Source: Gammaproteobacteria bacterium
GTDB lineage: Bacteria > Pseudomonadota > Gammaproteobacteria > Steroidobacterales > Steroidobacteraceae
DNA: 10,190 bases
Direction: 5' to 3'
NCBI GenBank assembly: GCA_010031985.1
Contig: RGYP01000043.1
Coordinates: 1-10,190, forward strand
Shown here piece after piece: positions 1-7,324 of the stretch. How positions within the stretch are numbered: the first letter of the stretch is position 1; each line of letters opens with the position of its first letter. The translations under genes were made by a program, and so were the position numbers. Below the pieces are notes generated by a model. It searched no databases. It was not told the DNA's origin and saw nothing but the letters and a program-made list of their open reading frames with translations.

Positions 1-1
1 C

Positions 2-1732
2 AATCTCGGCTTGTTGCCGGGGGCCGGTGGCACGCAGCGCTTGCCGCGACTCATCGGAATCGAGGGTGCGATCAACGTCATGCTCGCGGGCGAACCGCTC
101 GCCGTCGGTCTGTTCGCCAAGTCGCCGCTCTTCGATCAGGTGGTCGAGTCCGATCTTCTCGGTGCCGCAGCGGGCGTGGCCGAGGCGTCGGCGGCCGCGG
201 TCAAGTCGGGCAAGCCATTGCCGCGGGCTCGTGATCTGAAAGTGCGCGAACCAGACCTGCAGGCGCTCTGCCAGTTCGCCCGAAACACCGCCAAGACCGC
301 GTTCAAAGAATATCCGGCACCACTCGCCATCATCGACGCCGTGCACTTCGGCGCCGAAAAATCCTTCGATGCAGGCTTGCTTGAGGAGCGTCGGCTGTTC
401 GAGCAGCTGATGAATGGTTCGGTGTCCAAGGCGCTACGCCATGTTTTCTTCGCCGAGCGGGCCGCTTCCCGAATCGATGGTATGCCGACCGAAACCAAAG
501 CGCGGGAGATCCGTCAGGTCGCCGTGATCGGCGCCGGTACCATGGGCACCGGCATCGCCATCAATTTTTTGAATGCCGGCATACCGGTGCGTTTGCTCGA
601 GGTAGGCAAGGAAGCACTCGATCGCGGTGTGGCGCGGATTCGCGAGGTCTACGAGGGGCAACTCAAGAAAGGAAAACTGGATGCGGCCAAACTGGCTGCA
701 CGCATGGATTTACTGAAGCCCGTGCTGGAGTATCCGGCAATCGCCGACGTCGATCTCGTCATCGAAGCGGTTTTCGAGGAGATGTCCGTCAAGGAAAAAG
801 TGTTTCGAACGCTCGATACAACGATCAGGCAGGGGGCGATTCTTGCGACCAACACCTCGACTCTCGACGTCGATCAGATCGCTGCATTCACGGCGCGTCC
901 ACAGGACGTGATCGGCCTGCATTTTTTCAGTCCGGCAAACGTCATGCGGCTTCTCGAAGTGGTGCGCGGCGCAAAGACTTCGCCCGACGTATTGGCGACC
1001 GCCATGGCGTTGTCCAAAAAAATCAAGAAGACGGCAGTAGTGTCCGGCGTCTGCGACGGTTTCATCGGCAATCGAATGATTCATCGCTATTCGGCACAGG
1101 CCATGCAGATGGTCGATGAGGGCGCAAGCCCCGAACAGATCGATCGCGCCGTCGAGAAATTCGGCTTTGCGATGGGCCCGTTCCGCATGGGCGATCTCGC
1201 CGGCAACGACATCGGCTGGCTGATCCGAAAACGCAAGTATGCGGACGGCTCGCTCACCGAGCGCCAAGTCATCGCCGACAAGATTTGCGAACTTGGACGC
1301 TTCGGTCAAAAAACGGGCGCCGGTTGGTACGATTACAAAAAGGGTGATCGCACGGCGTATCCCTCGACGGTGGTCGCCGGGGTGATCGACGAGGCGCGTA
1401 AAGCTGCTGGTCGTCCGCTGCGCAAAATCGACGATCGGGAGATCGTCGATCGGCTCGTCTTTGCGCTCGTCAACGAGGGTGCGCGCATCCTCGAAGAAAA
1501 GATCGCCCAGCGCGCCTCGGACATCGACGTCGTCTATCTGATGGGCTACGGCTTTCCGGTGTGGCGCGGCGGCCCGATGCACTACGCGGAGTCGCAAACG
1601 CTGTACGAAGTGGCGCGACGCATGCGCGCCTTTGCGGCTTTGCCGGGCGCCGACGCGAAGTTCTGGCAGCCCGCTGCGCTCATCGAAAAGCTTGCGTCCG
1701 AAGTTCGTTCGTTCAACGGAGGTGCCGCATGA
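2..1732 (+). CDS. Bifunctional enoyl-CoA hydratase / 3-hydroxyacyl-CoA dehydrogenase (FadB/FadJ-like), 5' partial
   Basis: Fatty-acid beta-oxidation enzyme that hydrates 2-enoyl-CoA and oxidises the 3-hydroxyacyl-CoA with NAD+. The window edge removes the start. The frame is open from base 2 and begins inside the hydratase motif NLGLLPGAGGTQRLPRL, so the catalytic Glu just upstream of that motif is outside the window. A TTG at 11 is not a credible start because it splits this motif. Numbering from base 2 (576 residues visible), the dehydrogenase part has the NAD-binding GAGTMG at 177-182, the catalytic His in GLHFFSP (H307) and its partner Glu (E319), the FIGNRM motif, and a C-terminal 3HCDH domain ending in a GFPVWRGGP motif. 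Full-length relatives are about 700 residues, so roughly the first 120-140 are missing. The domain order hydratase-dehydrogenase matches FadB/FadJ; the motif flavour is closer to the peroxisomal-type multifunctional enzymes. Its stop overlaps the thiolase start (ATGA). Confidence 0.95.
   Translation, partial: NLGLLPGAGGTQRLPRLIGIEGAINVMLAGEPLAVGLFAKSPLFDQVVESDLLGAAAGVAEASAAAVKSGKPLPRARDLKVREPDLQALCQFARNTAKTAFKEYPAPLAIIDAVHFGAEKSFDAGLLEERRLFEQLMNGSVSKALRHVFFAERAASRIDGMPTETKAREIRQVAVIGAGTMGTGIAINFLNAGIPVRLLEVGKEALDRGVARIREVYEGQLKKGKLDAAKLAARMDLLKPVLEYPAIADVDLVIEAVFEEMSVKEKVFRTLDTTIRQGAILATNTSTLDVDQIAAFTARPQDVIGLHFFSPANVMRLLEVVRGAKTSPDVLATAMALSKKIKKTAVVSGVCDGFIGNRMIHRYSAQAMQMVDEGASPEQIDRAVEKFGFAMGPFRMGDLAGNDIGWLIRKRKYADGSLTERQVIADKICELGRFGQKTGAGWYDYKKGDRTAYPSTVVAGVIDEARKAAGRPLRKIDDREIVDRLVFALVNEGARILEEKIAQRASDIDVVYLMGYGFPVWRGGPMHYAESQTLYEVARRMRAFAALPGADAKFWQPAALIEKLASEVRSFNGGAA
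1718..1722 (+). promoter_or_regulatory. Shine-Dalgarno site of the thiolase gene
   Basis: GGAGG lies inside the last codons of the upstream dehydrogenase gene, six bases before the ATG at 1729. It fixes the thiolase start at 1729. Further upstream in-frame starts (for example at 1561) would run inside the dehydrogenase gene and add residues with no thiolase character. Confidence 0.75.
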
Positions 1733-2928
1733 GCCGCGCCACATCGGGCCGCGAGGCCGTCATCGTCTCCACCGCACGCACCCCACTCGCCAAAAGCTGG
1801 AAGGGCGCGCTCAACATGACTCACGGCGCGACCATGGGCGGCCACGTGATCAAAGCGGCGGTCGAACGCGCGGGTGTCGACCCCGCTTCGATCGACGACG
1901 TGATCATGGGCTGTGGTAACCCCGAGGGTGCCACGGGTCTCAATGTTGCGCGGCAGGCCGCGTTGCGGGCCGGCTTGCCGGTGACCGTGCCGGGTCTCAC
2001 CGTGGCGCGATTTTGTTCTTCGGGCCTGCAAGCGATCGCACTTGCGGCGCAACGCGTGTTGGCGGACGAGGGCGACGTTTACGTCGCCGGTGGTCTGGAG
2101 TCGATTTCCTGCGTGCAGGGCGAGGCCAACCGACACATGCAGACCGAGGGTTGGCTGCTCAAAAACAAGCCGTCGGTGTATCACAACATGCTGCAGACCG
2201 CAGAGACGGTGGCGGCGCGCTACGGAATCTCGCGCGATCGACAGGATGAATATGGCGCACGCAGTCAGCAACGCGCTTGCGCAGCGCGTGCCGCCGGATA
2301 TTTCGATGCGGAAATCGTTCCGATCACGGTGCGTATGGCAGGCGTCGATCAGGCTGCAGGGGGCAAGCTCTACACGCGTGAAGTCACCCTTGCCGAGGAC
2401 GAGGGTCTGCGCGAGGGCACGACCGTCGAGGCGATTGCGCGAATCAAGTCCGCGACGCCGGGCGGTTCGGTGGCTGCAGGCAACGCCAGCCAATTCTCCG
2501 ATGGCGCGGGAGCCTGCGTGGTCATGAGCGCCGCCGAAGCTGCGCGGGTCGGTGCAAAACCGCTCGGCATTTTCCGCGGGTTCGCCGTAGCCGGCTGCGA
2601 GCCCGACGAAATGGGTATCGGTCCGGTGTTCGCCGTTCCCAAAGTTTTGAAGCGCGCCGGTGTCAAGCTCGAGGACGTTGGCTTGTGGGAACTCAACGAA
2701 GCCTTTGCCGTGCAGGTGCTTTATTGCCGCGACAAGCTCGGGCTGCCCGACGACCGACTGAACATCGATGGCGGCGCGATCGCCATCGGTCATCCGTATG
2801 GCATGAGCGGACAGCGTCTGGTCGGCCACGCACTCATTGCGGGCAAGCGCCTCGGCGTCAAGTACGTGGTAACGACGATGTGCGTTGCCGGTGGGATCGG
2901 GGCGGCCGGCCTCTTCGAGGTCGTCTGA
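1729..2928 (+). CDS. Thiolase (acetyl-CoA C-acyltransferase, FadA-like)
   Basis: Cytosolic enzyme expected to cleave 3-ketoacyl-CoA with CoA, releasing acetyl-CoA, as the last beta-oxidation step. The 399-residue product has the usual thiolase length. Visible motifs are the acyl-accepting Cys in RFCSSGLQAI (C96), NEAF (323-326), the catalytic His in GHPYGMSG (H355) and the second Cys in MCVAGGIGAAG (C385). All four active-site blocks are intact. The ATG at 1729 overlaps the dehydrogenase stop as ATGA, which suggests translational coupling and assembly of the two proteins into one beta-oxidation complex. The motifs do not separate a degradative acyltransferase from a biosynthetic acetyltransferase; the dehydrogenase neighbour argues for degradation. 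Chain-length preference cannot be read from the sequence. Confidence 0.95.
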   Translation: MSRATSGREAVIVSTARTPLAKSWKGALNMTHGATMGGHVIKAAVERAGVDPASIDDVIMGCGNPEGATGLNVARQAALRAGLPVTVPGLTVARFCSSGLQAIALAAQRVLADEGDVYVAGGLESISCVQGEANRHMQTEGWLLKNKPSVYHNMLQTAETVAARYGISRDRQDEYGARSQQRACAARAAGYFDAEIVPITVRMAGVDQAAGGKLYTREVTLAEDEGLREGTTVEAIARIKSATPGGSVAAGNASQFSDGAGACVVMSAAEAARVGAKPLGIFRGFAVAGCEPDEMGIGPVFAVPKVLKRAGVKLEDVGLWELNEAFAVQVLYCRDKLGLPDDRLNIDGGAIAIGHPYGMSGQRLVGHALIAGKRLGVKYVVTTMCVAGGIGAAGLFEVV

Positions 2929-3575
2929 TGCGAGGCGTCACCGCAGCATTGGTCGCGATGCTGCTGTCACTCATCGCAGTACGACCCGCCATGGCCATCG
3001 AGATCCCGGAATATCGCGTGCTCGAGCAGGACGGCGCTTACGAACTGCGCGAGTACTCGCCGTACATGATCGCCGAGACCGAAGTCGATGCCGGATTCAT
3101 GAACGCCGGCAACATTGCGTTCGGTCGTCTGTTTCGCTACATCAGCGGTGCCAACACGACGCGTACCGAGATCGCCATGACCGCACCGGTCGAGCAGTCA
3201 CGCGACTCGGCTGGGGAAAAAATCGCGATGACGGCGCCGGTCGAACAGGCCAACGTCGATGGCGTGTATCGGGTGGGCTTCGTGGTGCCGCGCAAATTCA
3301 CGCGCGACAACGTACCAAAACCCGTCGATCCTCGAGTCACGATCCGCGAAGTACCTTCACGTACCGTCGCCGTCTGGCGTTACTCAGGTCGTTGGACCGA
3401 AGAAAACTTCCGCGAGCACGAACGCGACTTGCGCGCGCGCTTGGCGCGACAGGGTCTGCGCGCCGCAGCTGGCGACAGCGCCATCATCGCGCGTTATGAC
3501 GCGCCCTTCATTCCGTGGTTCATGCGGCGCAACGAGGTGATGATTCCGCTGGTCTCATCGACTACGCGGCAGTAA
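2928..3575 (+). CDS. SOUL family heme-binding protein, exported
   Basis: A 215-residue protein with an N-terminal Sec signal peptide: a short Arg-containing n-region, a hydrophobic stretch at about 5-18, and a likely cleavage after AMA at residue 23. The mature part is a SOUL/HEBP-type domain. It carries the opening YELREYSPYMIAETEV block, the GRLFRYISGAN segment, and two copies of IAMTAPVEQ, which is the family's usual paired M-T-x-P-V signature. Eukaryotic SOUL/HEBP members bind heme or other tetrapyrroles; bacterial members are mostly uncharacterised, so a periplasmic tetrapyrrole-binding role is inferred. The ATG at 2928 shares one base with the thiolase stop (TGATG), and a GAGG at 2917-2920 sits seven bases upstream. 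The reading frame is open further upstream, but that sequence lies inside the thiolase gene and ignores this start and signal peptide. Confidence 0.88.
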   Translation: MRGVTAALVAMLLSLIAVRPAMAIEIPEYRVLEQDGAYELREYSPYMIAETEVDAGFMNAGNIAFGRLFRYISGANTTRTEIAMTAPVEQSRDSAGEKIAMTAPVEQANVDGVYRVGFVVPRKFTRDNVPKPVDPRVTIREVPSRTVAVWRYSGRWTEENFREHERDLRARLARQGLRAAAGDSAIIARYDAPFIPWFMRRNEVMIPLVSSTTRQ

Positions 3576-3582
3576 CTTCTTC

Positions 3583-3587
3583 AGGAG
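3583..3587 (+). promoter_or_regulatory. Shine-Dalgarno site of the dienelactone hydrolase gene
   Basis: AGGAG in the 21-base gap after the SOUL gene, nine bases before the ATG at 3597. It supports that start, which also leaves a complete Tat signal in the protein. Confidence 0.7.
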
Positions 3588-3596
3588 CAAAGCCCC

Positions 3597-4484
3597 ATGC
3601 CCACGTCCTCGCACGACGAGCTGCGCAGCCTTCGTCCCCATGCTTCGATCGATCGTCGCGGTTTCGTGACCACGGCGCTGGTCGGTGGTTTCGCGGCGGC
3701 GACCTTGCCGGTTAGCGCGGCAACCATCAGCACCGATACGGCCGGTCTCGAAGCAGGCGAGACGCGCATCCCGGTGGGCGATGGCGAAATGCCGGCGTAT
3801 TTTGCGCGACCGACAGAGGGAAAGCGGTTGCCTGTCGTGATCGTCATTCAAGAAATCTTTGGTGTGCACGAGCATATTCGCGATGTCTGTCGTCGCTTCG
3901 CCAAGCTCGGAGCGCTCGCCGTCGCTCCGGAGCTCTTCGCGCGCCAGGGCAATCCGGCAACCATGGCCGACATGCAGATTCTCATGCGTGACATCGTCGC
4001 CAAAGTGCCCGACGCCCAAGTCATGAGCGATCTCGATGCCACGGTGAAATGGGCTCGACGCGAACGCGGTACCGGCAAGCTCGGTGTCACCGGGTTTTGC
4101 TGGGGCGGACGCATCACGTGGCTGTATGCCGCACATTCGCCTGAGGTTGCCGCGGGGGTGGCCTGGTACGGGCGACTGGTGGGCGAACCCACAGCGCTGC
4201 AACCCGAGCATCCGGTGGACGTCGCAGCGCGGCTGCAGGCGCCGGTGCTTGGCCTTTATGCGGGCCGCGACCGCGGTATTCCTCTCGAGACGGTCGAGCG
4301 TATGCGCGCCGCACTTTCTTCGGCGAACAAAGATTCGAGTATCACCGTATACCCTGAGGCGCAGCACGGATTTTATGCGGACTATCGTGCGTCCTATCGT
4401 GCTGAAGACGCCGTACCGGCTTTTCGCAGTGCCACGGATTGGCTCATGCGACACGGCCTTGCCCTGAAAAAGTCCGATACCTGA
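3597..4484 (+). CDS. Dienelactone hydrolase family protein (DlhH/YsgA-like) with Tat signal
   Basis: Alpha/beta-hydrolase of 295 residues. The N-terminus has a twin-arginine motif, DRRGFVTTALVGG (residues 19-31), followed by a moderately hydrophobic stretch and a probable cleavage after VSA (residue 41), so the folded enzyme is likely exported by Tat. The catalytic triad of the dienelactone hydrolase family is complete: Cys in GFCWGG (C168), Asp in YAGRD (D225) and His in EAQHGF (H257). The segments IQEIFGVHEHIRDVCRR and GRITWLYAAHSPE closely resemble E. coli YsgA/DlhH. The family hydrolyses dienelactones and related esters or lactones; the true substrate here is unknown. It lies 21 bases after the SOUL gene, probably in the same transcript, and its TGA stop directly abuts the GTG start of uup in the same frame. 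A ring-cleavage pathway is not evident nearby, so a chlorocatechol role should not be assumed. Confidence 0.9.
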   Translation: MPTSSHDELRSLRPHASIDRRGFVTTALVGGFAAATLPVSAATISTDTAGLEAGETRIPVGDGEMPAYFARPTEGKRLPVVIVIQEIFGVHEHIRDVCRRFAKLGALAVAPELFARQGNPATMADMQILMRDIVAKVPDAQVMSDLDATVKWARRERGTGKLGVTGFCWGGRITWLYAAHSPEVAAGVAWYGRLVGEPTALQPEHPVDVAARLQAPVLGLYAGRDRGIPLETVERMRAALSSANKDSSITVYPEAQHGFYADYRASYRAEDAVPAFRSATDWLMRHGLALKKSDT

Positions 4485-6005
4485 GTGCTGCTGCGTCTAA
4501 CCGGGGTTTCGCTGGCGTTCGGCTCTCGACCGCTGCTCGATCAGATCGAACTCTTGGTCGGCGAGGGGGAGCGCGTCTGCGTAGTCGGCCGCAACGGTGA
4601 GGGCAAGTCGTCCTTGCTCAAGCTCGTGGCGAGCGTCGGTGTAGCCGATGATGGCGAAGTCTGGGTCAAGCCGGCAGCGCGTGTCGCCTGGCTGGAACAA
4701 GATCTGGATGTCATCGACGATCTCTCCGTATTCGAAGTCGTGCGGGCCGGTGTTCCGGGCGATCTCGAAAGTTGGGACATCGATCATCGGGTCGAGGCTG
4801 TTTGCTCCCGGCTGGGGCTGGCGATCGAGGCAAGGGTTGCGACACTCTCGGGCGGTTGGCGACGTCGAGTATTGTTGGGTCGCGCGTTGGTCTCGGATCC
4901 CGACATTCTTCTACTCGACGAGCCCACCAACCATCTCGACATCGCCGCCATCGAGTGGCTCGAAGAAATGATGCTCGGATTTCGTGGTGCCTTGTTGTTC
5001 GTGAGTCACGATCGCGCCTTTGTGAATCGCCTCGCGACCCGTGTCGTCGAACTCGATCGCGGCAAGTTGAGCTCTTGGCCGGGGAACTACGACGACTACG
5101 TCGCCCGAAAAAATCTGCAGCTCGAAATCGAAGCCAAAGCCAACGCCGACTTCGATCGCAAATTGGCACAAGAAGAGATCTGGATACGCAAAGGCGTCGA
5201 GGCGCGGCGAACACGCAATGAAGGGCGGGTGCGCGCTCTGCAAGACATGCGTCGCGAGCGTCGCGCACGTCGTGAGCGCATCGGACGTGCGGAGTTCGAG
5301 CTTGCCGAGGCTCAAGAATCGGCAAAACGAATTTTCGAGACCGAGTCGGCGACGGTGCGTTTCGGGGATCGCAGCGTCATTCGCGATTTGAGCGTGAAGA
5401 TCATGCGTGGCGATCGCATCGGTATCGTGGGACCGAATGGTGCCGGCAAGAGTACGCTGATCAAATTGCTGCTCGGCGAGCTCGAACCGCAGGAAGGGCG
5501 AGTGCTGCGCGGACCGCGATTGGAAGTCGCCTACTACGATCAGCAGCGCGATCAACTCGATCTCGCCGCATCGGTGGCCGACAACGTCAACGGCGGAAAC
5601 GCTTTCGTACCGATCGCTGGCGAAAACCGCCACGTCTCGGGTTACCTGCGCGACTTTCTGTTTCGCCCCGATCAATTACTGACGCCGGCACGCGCTTTGT
5701 CGGGAGGCGAACGCAATCGGCTGCTGCTTGCGCGTTTGTTCGCACGGCCTGCGAACTTGCTGGTGATGGACGAGCCCACGAACGATCTGGACATCGACAC
5801 CCTTGAGCTTCTCGAGGAGCGTATCGAACAACTCGAGGCCGAAAAAGCGGCGCTGGACGCGCGCGTCGCCGAGCCCGCTTTCTATGGTCGCCCGCATGAC
5901 GAAGTGCGGGAAACCTTGCGTTTATTGCAAGCCATGGCTACCGACATCGAGGTAGCCTATGCGCGGTGGGCGGAACTCGAGTCGCGTCAATCCACTGCAT
6001 CGTGA
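4485..6005 (+). CDS. uup: ABC-F ATPase Uup, with a shortened second nucleotide-binding domain
   Basis: Soluble ABC-F protein with two ATP-binding domains in one chain. In E. coli, Uup is tied to ribosome function and to precise excision of transposons. NBD1 is complete: Walker A GRNGEGKSS (35-43), signature LSGGW (121-125), Walker B with E146, and switch SHDR (174-177). A charged linker at about 210-285 follows. NBD2 has Walker A GPNGAGKST (316-324), YYDQ (Q353), LSGGER (405-410) and MDEPTNDLD (428-436). After LELLEER (440-446) the chain passes directly into the C-terminal coiled coil (RIEQLEAEKAALDARV onward, 446-502). The expected beta strand, switch histidine and rest of NBD2 are absent. 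The product has 506 residues against about 635 in E. coli. The GTG start at 4485 is the first codon after an in-frame stop and matches the family N-terminus. No clear Shine-Dalgarno is seen, so coupling to the upstream gene is likely. ATPase site II may be impaired. Confidence 0.9.
   Translation: MLLRLTGVSLAFGSRPLLDQIELLVGEGERVCVVGRNGEGKSSLLKLVASVGVADDGEVWVKPAARVAWLEQDLDVIDDLSVFEVVRAGVPGDLESWDIDHRVEAVCSRLGLAIEARVATLSGGWRRRVLLGRALVSDPDILLLDEPTNHLDIAAIEWLEEMMLGFRGALLFVSHDRAFVNRLATRVVELDRGKLSSWPGNYDDYVARKNLQLEIEAKANADFDRKLAQEEIWIRKGVEARRTRNEGRVRALQDMRRERRARRERIGRAEFELAEAQESAKRIFETESATVRFGDRSVIRDLSVKIMRGDRIGIVGPNGAGKSTLIKLLLGELEPQEGRVLRGPRLEVAYYDQQRDQLDLAASVADNVNGGNAFVPIAGENRHVSGYLRDFLFRPDQLLTPARALSGGERNRLLLARLFARPANLLVMDEPTNDLDIDTLELLEERIEQLEAEKAALDARVAEPAFYGRPHDEVRETLRLLQAMATDIEVAYARWAELESRQSTAS
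5802..5830 (+). other. Probable in-frame deletion junction within uup
   Basis: Codons for LELLEE, which normally lead into the last strands of NBD2, run straight into RIEQLEAE, which normally opens the C-terminal coiled coil. Compared with recalled Uup sequences, about 100 residues that include the VSHDR switch are missing, and the frame is kept. The Glu-Arg codons (GAG CGT, 5817-5822) would fit either side of the join, so a short shared sequence could have mediated the loss. The exact breakpoint cannot be fixed without a full-length relative. Confidence 0.65.
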
Positions 6006-6011
6006 TATAAC
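6003..6011 (+). promoter_or_regulatory. Candidate extended -10 promoter element for the helicase gene
   Basis: TGATATAAC contains TATAAC at 6006-6011, five of six matches to TATAAT, preceded by TG one base upstream as in extended -10 promoters. The TG belongs to the uup stop codon. No good -35 hexamer lies 16-18 bases upstream. Transcription would begin near 6018, giving a leader of about 38 bases before the ATG at 6056. The rest of the 50-base gap shows no Shine-Dalgarno and no terminator hairpin. Confidence 0.4.
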
Positions 6012-6055
6012 GCGCCGCCGCTCCGCGGTCCCATTCGCAACCCCACTTGGTTCCC

Positions 6056-7324
6056 ATGCAATTTTCCGATCTCGGGCTCACGCCCGATCTGCTGCGCGCC
6101 GTCGCCGAAAAAGGCTACGACACGCCGACCCCCGTGCAGTCCAAAGCCATTCCTGCGGTACTCGCCGGTGGCGACGTGTTGGCCGGTGCACAGACCGGTA
6201 CCGGCAAGACCGCCGGTTTCGTACTTCCCTTGCTGCAAAAGCTCGGAGCGGCAGTCGGCCGTTCACCACGTGTGCTGGTGCTCAGCCCGACTCGCGAGTT
6301 GGCAGCGCAGATCGGTGAAAATGCGCGAACCTACGGGCGCTACACCAATCTGCGCACGCAGGTGATTTTTGGGGGTGTCAGTGAACGTCCGCAGATTGAT
6401 GCGCTGCGCAACGGCTGTGATCTGCTGATTGCAACGCCGGGTCGGCTACTTGATCTCGTGGGGCAGGGCGCGCTCGATCTGGCGGCAGTCCGTCACTTCG
6501 TGCTCGACGAGGCGGACCGCATGCTCGACATGGGCTTCATCCACGACATTCGGCGCATCGTCAAAATATTGCCGGTACAACGTCAAAACCTGATGTTCTC
6601 GGCGACGTATTCGCAGGATATCCGTGATCTCGCCGCGCGAATGCTGCGCAATCCTGTCGAGATCGAAGTCGCGCCTCGCAACAGTACGGCCGAGCGCGTA
6701 GCCCAGGTGGCATTTCGCGTCCCCAAAGAAAGCAAGCGACACCTGCTGGTTCATCTGTTTCGCAACGGTGCGACCGATGAGGGTCCCTGGTATCAGGCGC
6801 TGATCTTCACTCGTACCAAACACGGCGCCAATCGGCTCGCTCAGCAGCTCGAGGGTGCGGGCATTCGCTCTGCCGCCATCCACGGCAACAAGAGTCAGGC
6901 TGCTCGCGTGCGCGCGCTCGCCGATTTCAAAGCGGGCCGTATCGCCGCACTCGTGGCTACCGATGTGGCCTCGCGCGGACTCGACATCAAGGAATTACCG
7001 CAGGTAGTCAATTACGAGCTGCCGAACGTTCCCGAGGACTACGTGCATCGCATCGGGCGCACCGCCCGTGCGGGTTCGACCGGACGCGCCGTAAGTCTGG
7101 TGTCGAACGATGAGGCGGGTTTGCTGCGCGACATCGAGCGCACCATGCGCCAGACGGTGCCGATCACACCGCTACCCGCGTTCGAGATCGTCGAAGTCAG
7201 CCGCCCGAGCGCTTCGCCGGCCAACCGAGCCGCACCAGCTCCGCGACCAGCACGTCACGGTGGTCGCCCTGGATCTCGATCACACCGTTTCGGACGCTCC
7301 CGCCCGAACCGCAACGCTTCTTGA
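6056..7324 (+). CDS. rhlE: DEAD-box ATP-dependent RNA helicase, RhlE type
   Basis: A 422-residue RNA helicase expected to remodel RNA structure, for example in ribosome assembly or RNA decay. All core motifs are visible: Q motif (GY..PTPVQ, 20-28), motif I AQTGTGKT (45-52), Ia PTRELA (78-83), Ib TPGR, II DEAD (151-154), III SAT (182-184), V around TDVASRGLD, and VI HRIGRTARAG (331-340). The start MQFSDLGL at 6056 matches the RhlE family's MxFxxLGL. An in-frame TTG at 6047 adds only three residues and is less likely. The core ends near residue 380. The remaining tail, rich in Arg, Pro, Ser and Ala, is typical in composition of helicase RNA-binding tails, but here it is encoded entirely opposite the convergent yciH gene. 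RhlE is favoured over other DEAD-box subfamilies by the short N-terminus. Confidence 0.93.
   Translation: MQFSDLGLTPDLLRAVAEKGYDTPTPVQSKAIPAVLAGGDVLAGAQTGTGKTAGFVLPLLQKLGAAVGRSPRVLVLSPTRELAAQIGENARTYGRYTNLRTQVIFGGVSERPQIDALRNGCDLLIATPGRLLDLVGQGALDLAAVRHFVLDEADRMLDMGFIHDIRRIVKILPVQRQNLMFSATYSQDIRDLAARMLRNPVEIEVAPRNSTAERVAQVAFRVPKESKRHLLVHLFRNGATDEGPWYQALIFTRTKHGANRLAQQLEGAGIRSAAIHGNKSQAARVRALADFKAGRIAALVATDVASRGLDIKELPQVVNYELPNVPEDYVHRIGRTARAGSTGRAVSLVSNDEAGLLRDIERTMRQTVPITPLPAFEIVEVSRPSASPANRAAPAPRPARHGGRPGSRSHRFGRSRPNRNAS

Noticed and set aside
710..1744. A 344-codon open frame on the minus strand opposite the dehydrogenase gene
   Set aside because: It lies wholly opposite a gene with complete family motifs. 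Long antisense frames are expected at this GC content, and the translation shows no recognisable domain.
1582..2829. A 415-codon open frame on the minus strand opposite the thiolase gene
   Set aside because: It is a shadow of the thiolase, whose four active-site blocks are all on the plus strand. The antisense product has no family-like motifs.
2685..2927. Upstream extension of the SOUL reading frame into the thiolase gene
   Set aside because: The extension overlaps the thiolase active-site region and would hide the clear signal peptide that starts at 2928.
3174..3249. Two copies of IAMTAPVEQ in the SOUL protein, considered as a recent internal duplication
   Set aside because: Paired M-T-x-P-V segments are normal in the SOUL/HEBP family, and the nucleotide copies differ at several wobble positions.
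4911..5675. A 254-codon open frame on the minus strand opposite uup
   Set aside because: It is a shadow of the conserved ABC-F gene, with no domain and no start signal.
6011..6055. Possible intrinsic terminator between uup and rhlE
   Set aside because: The gap has a short CCGCGG palindrome but no stable stem followed by a T run.
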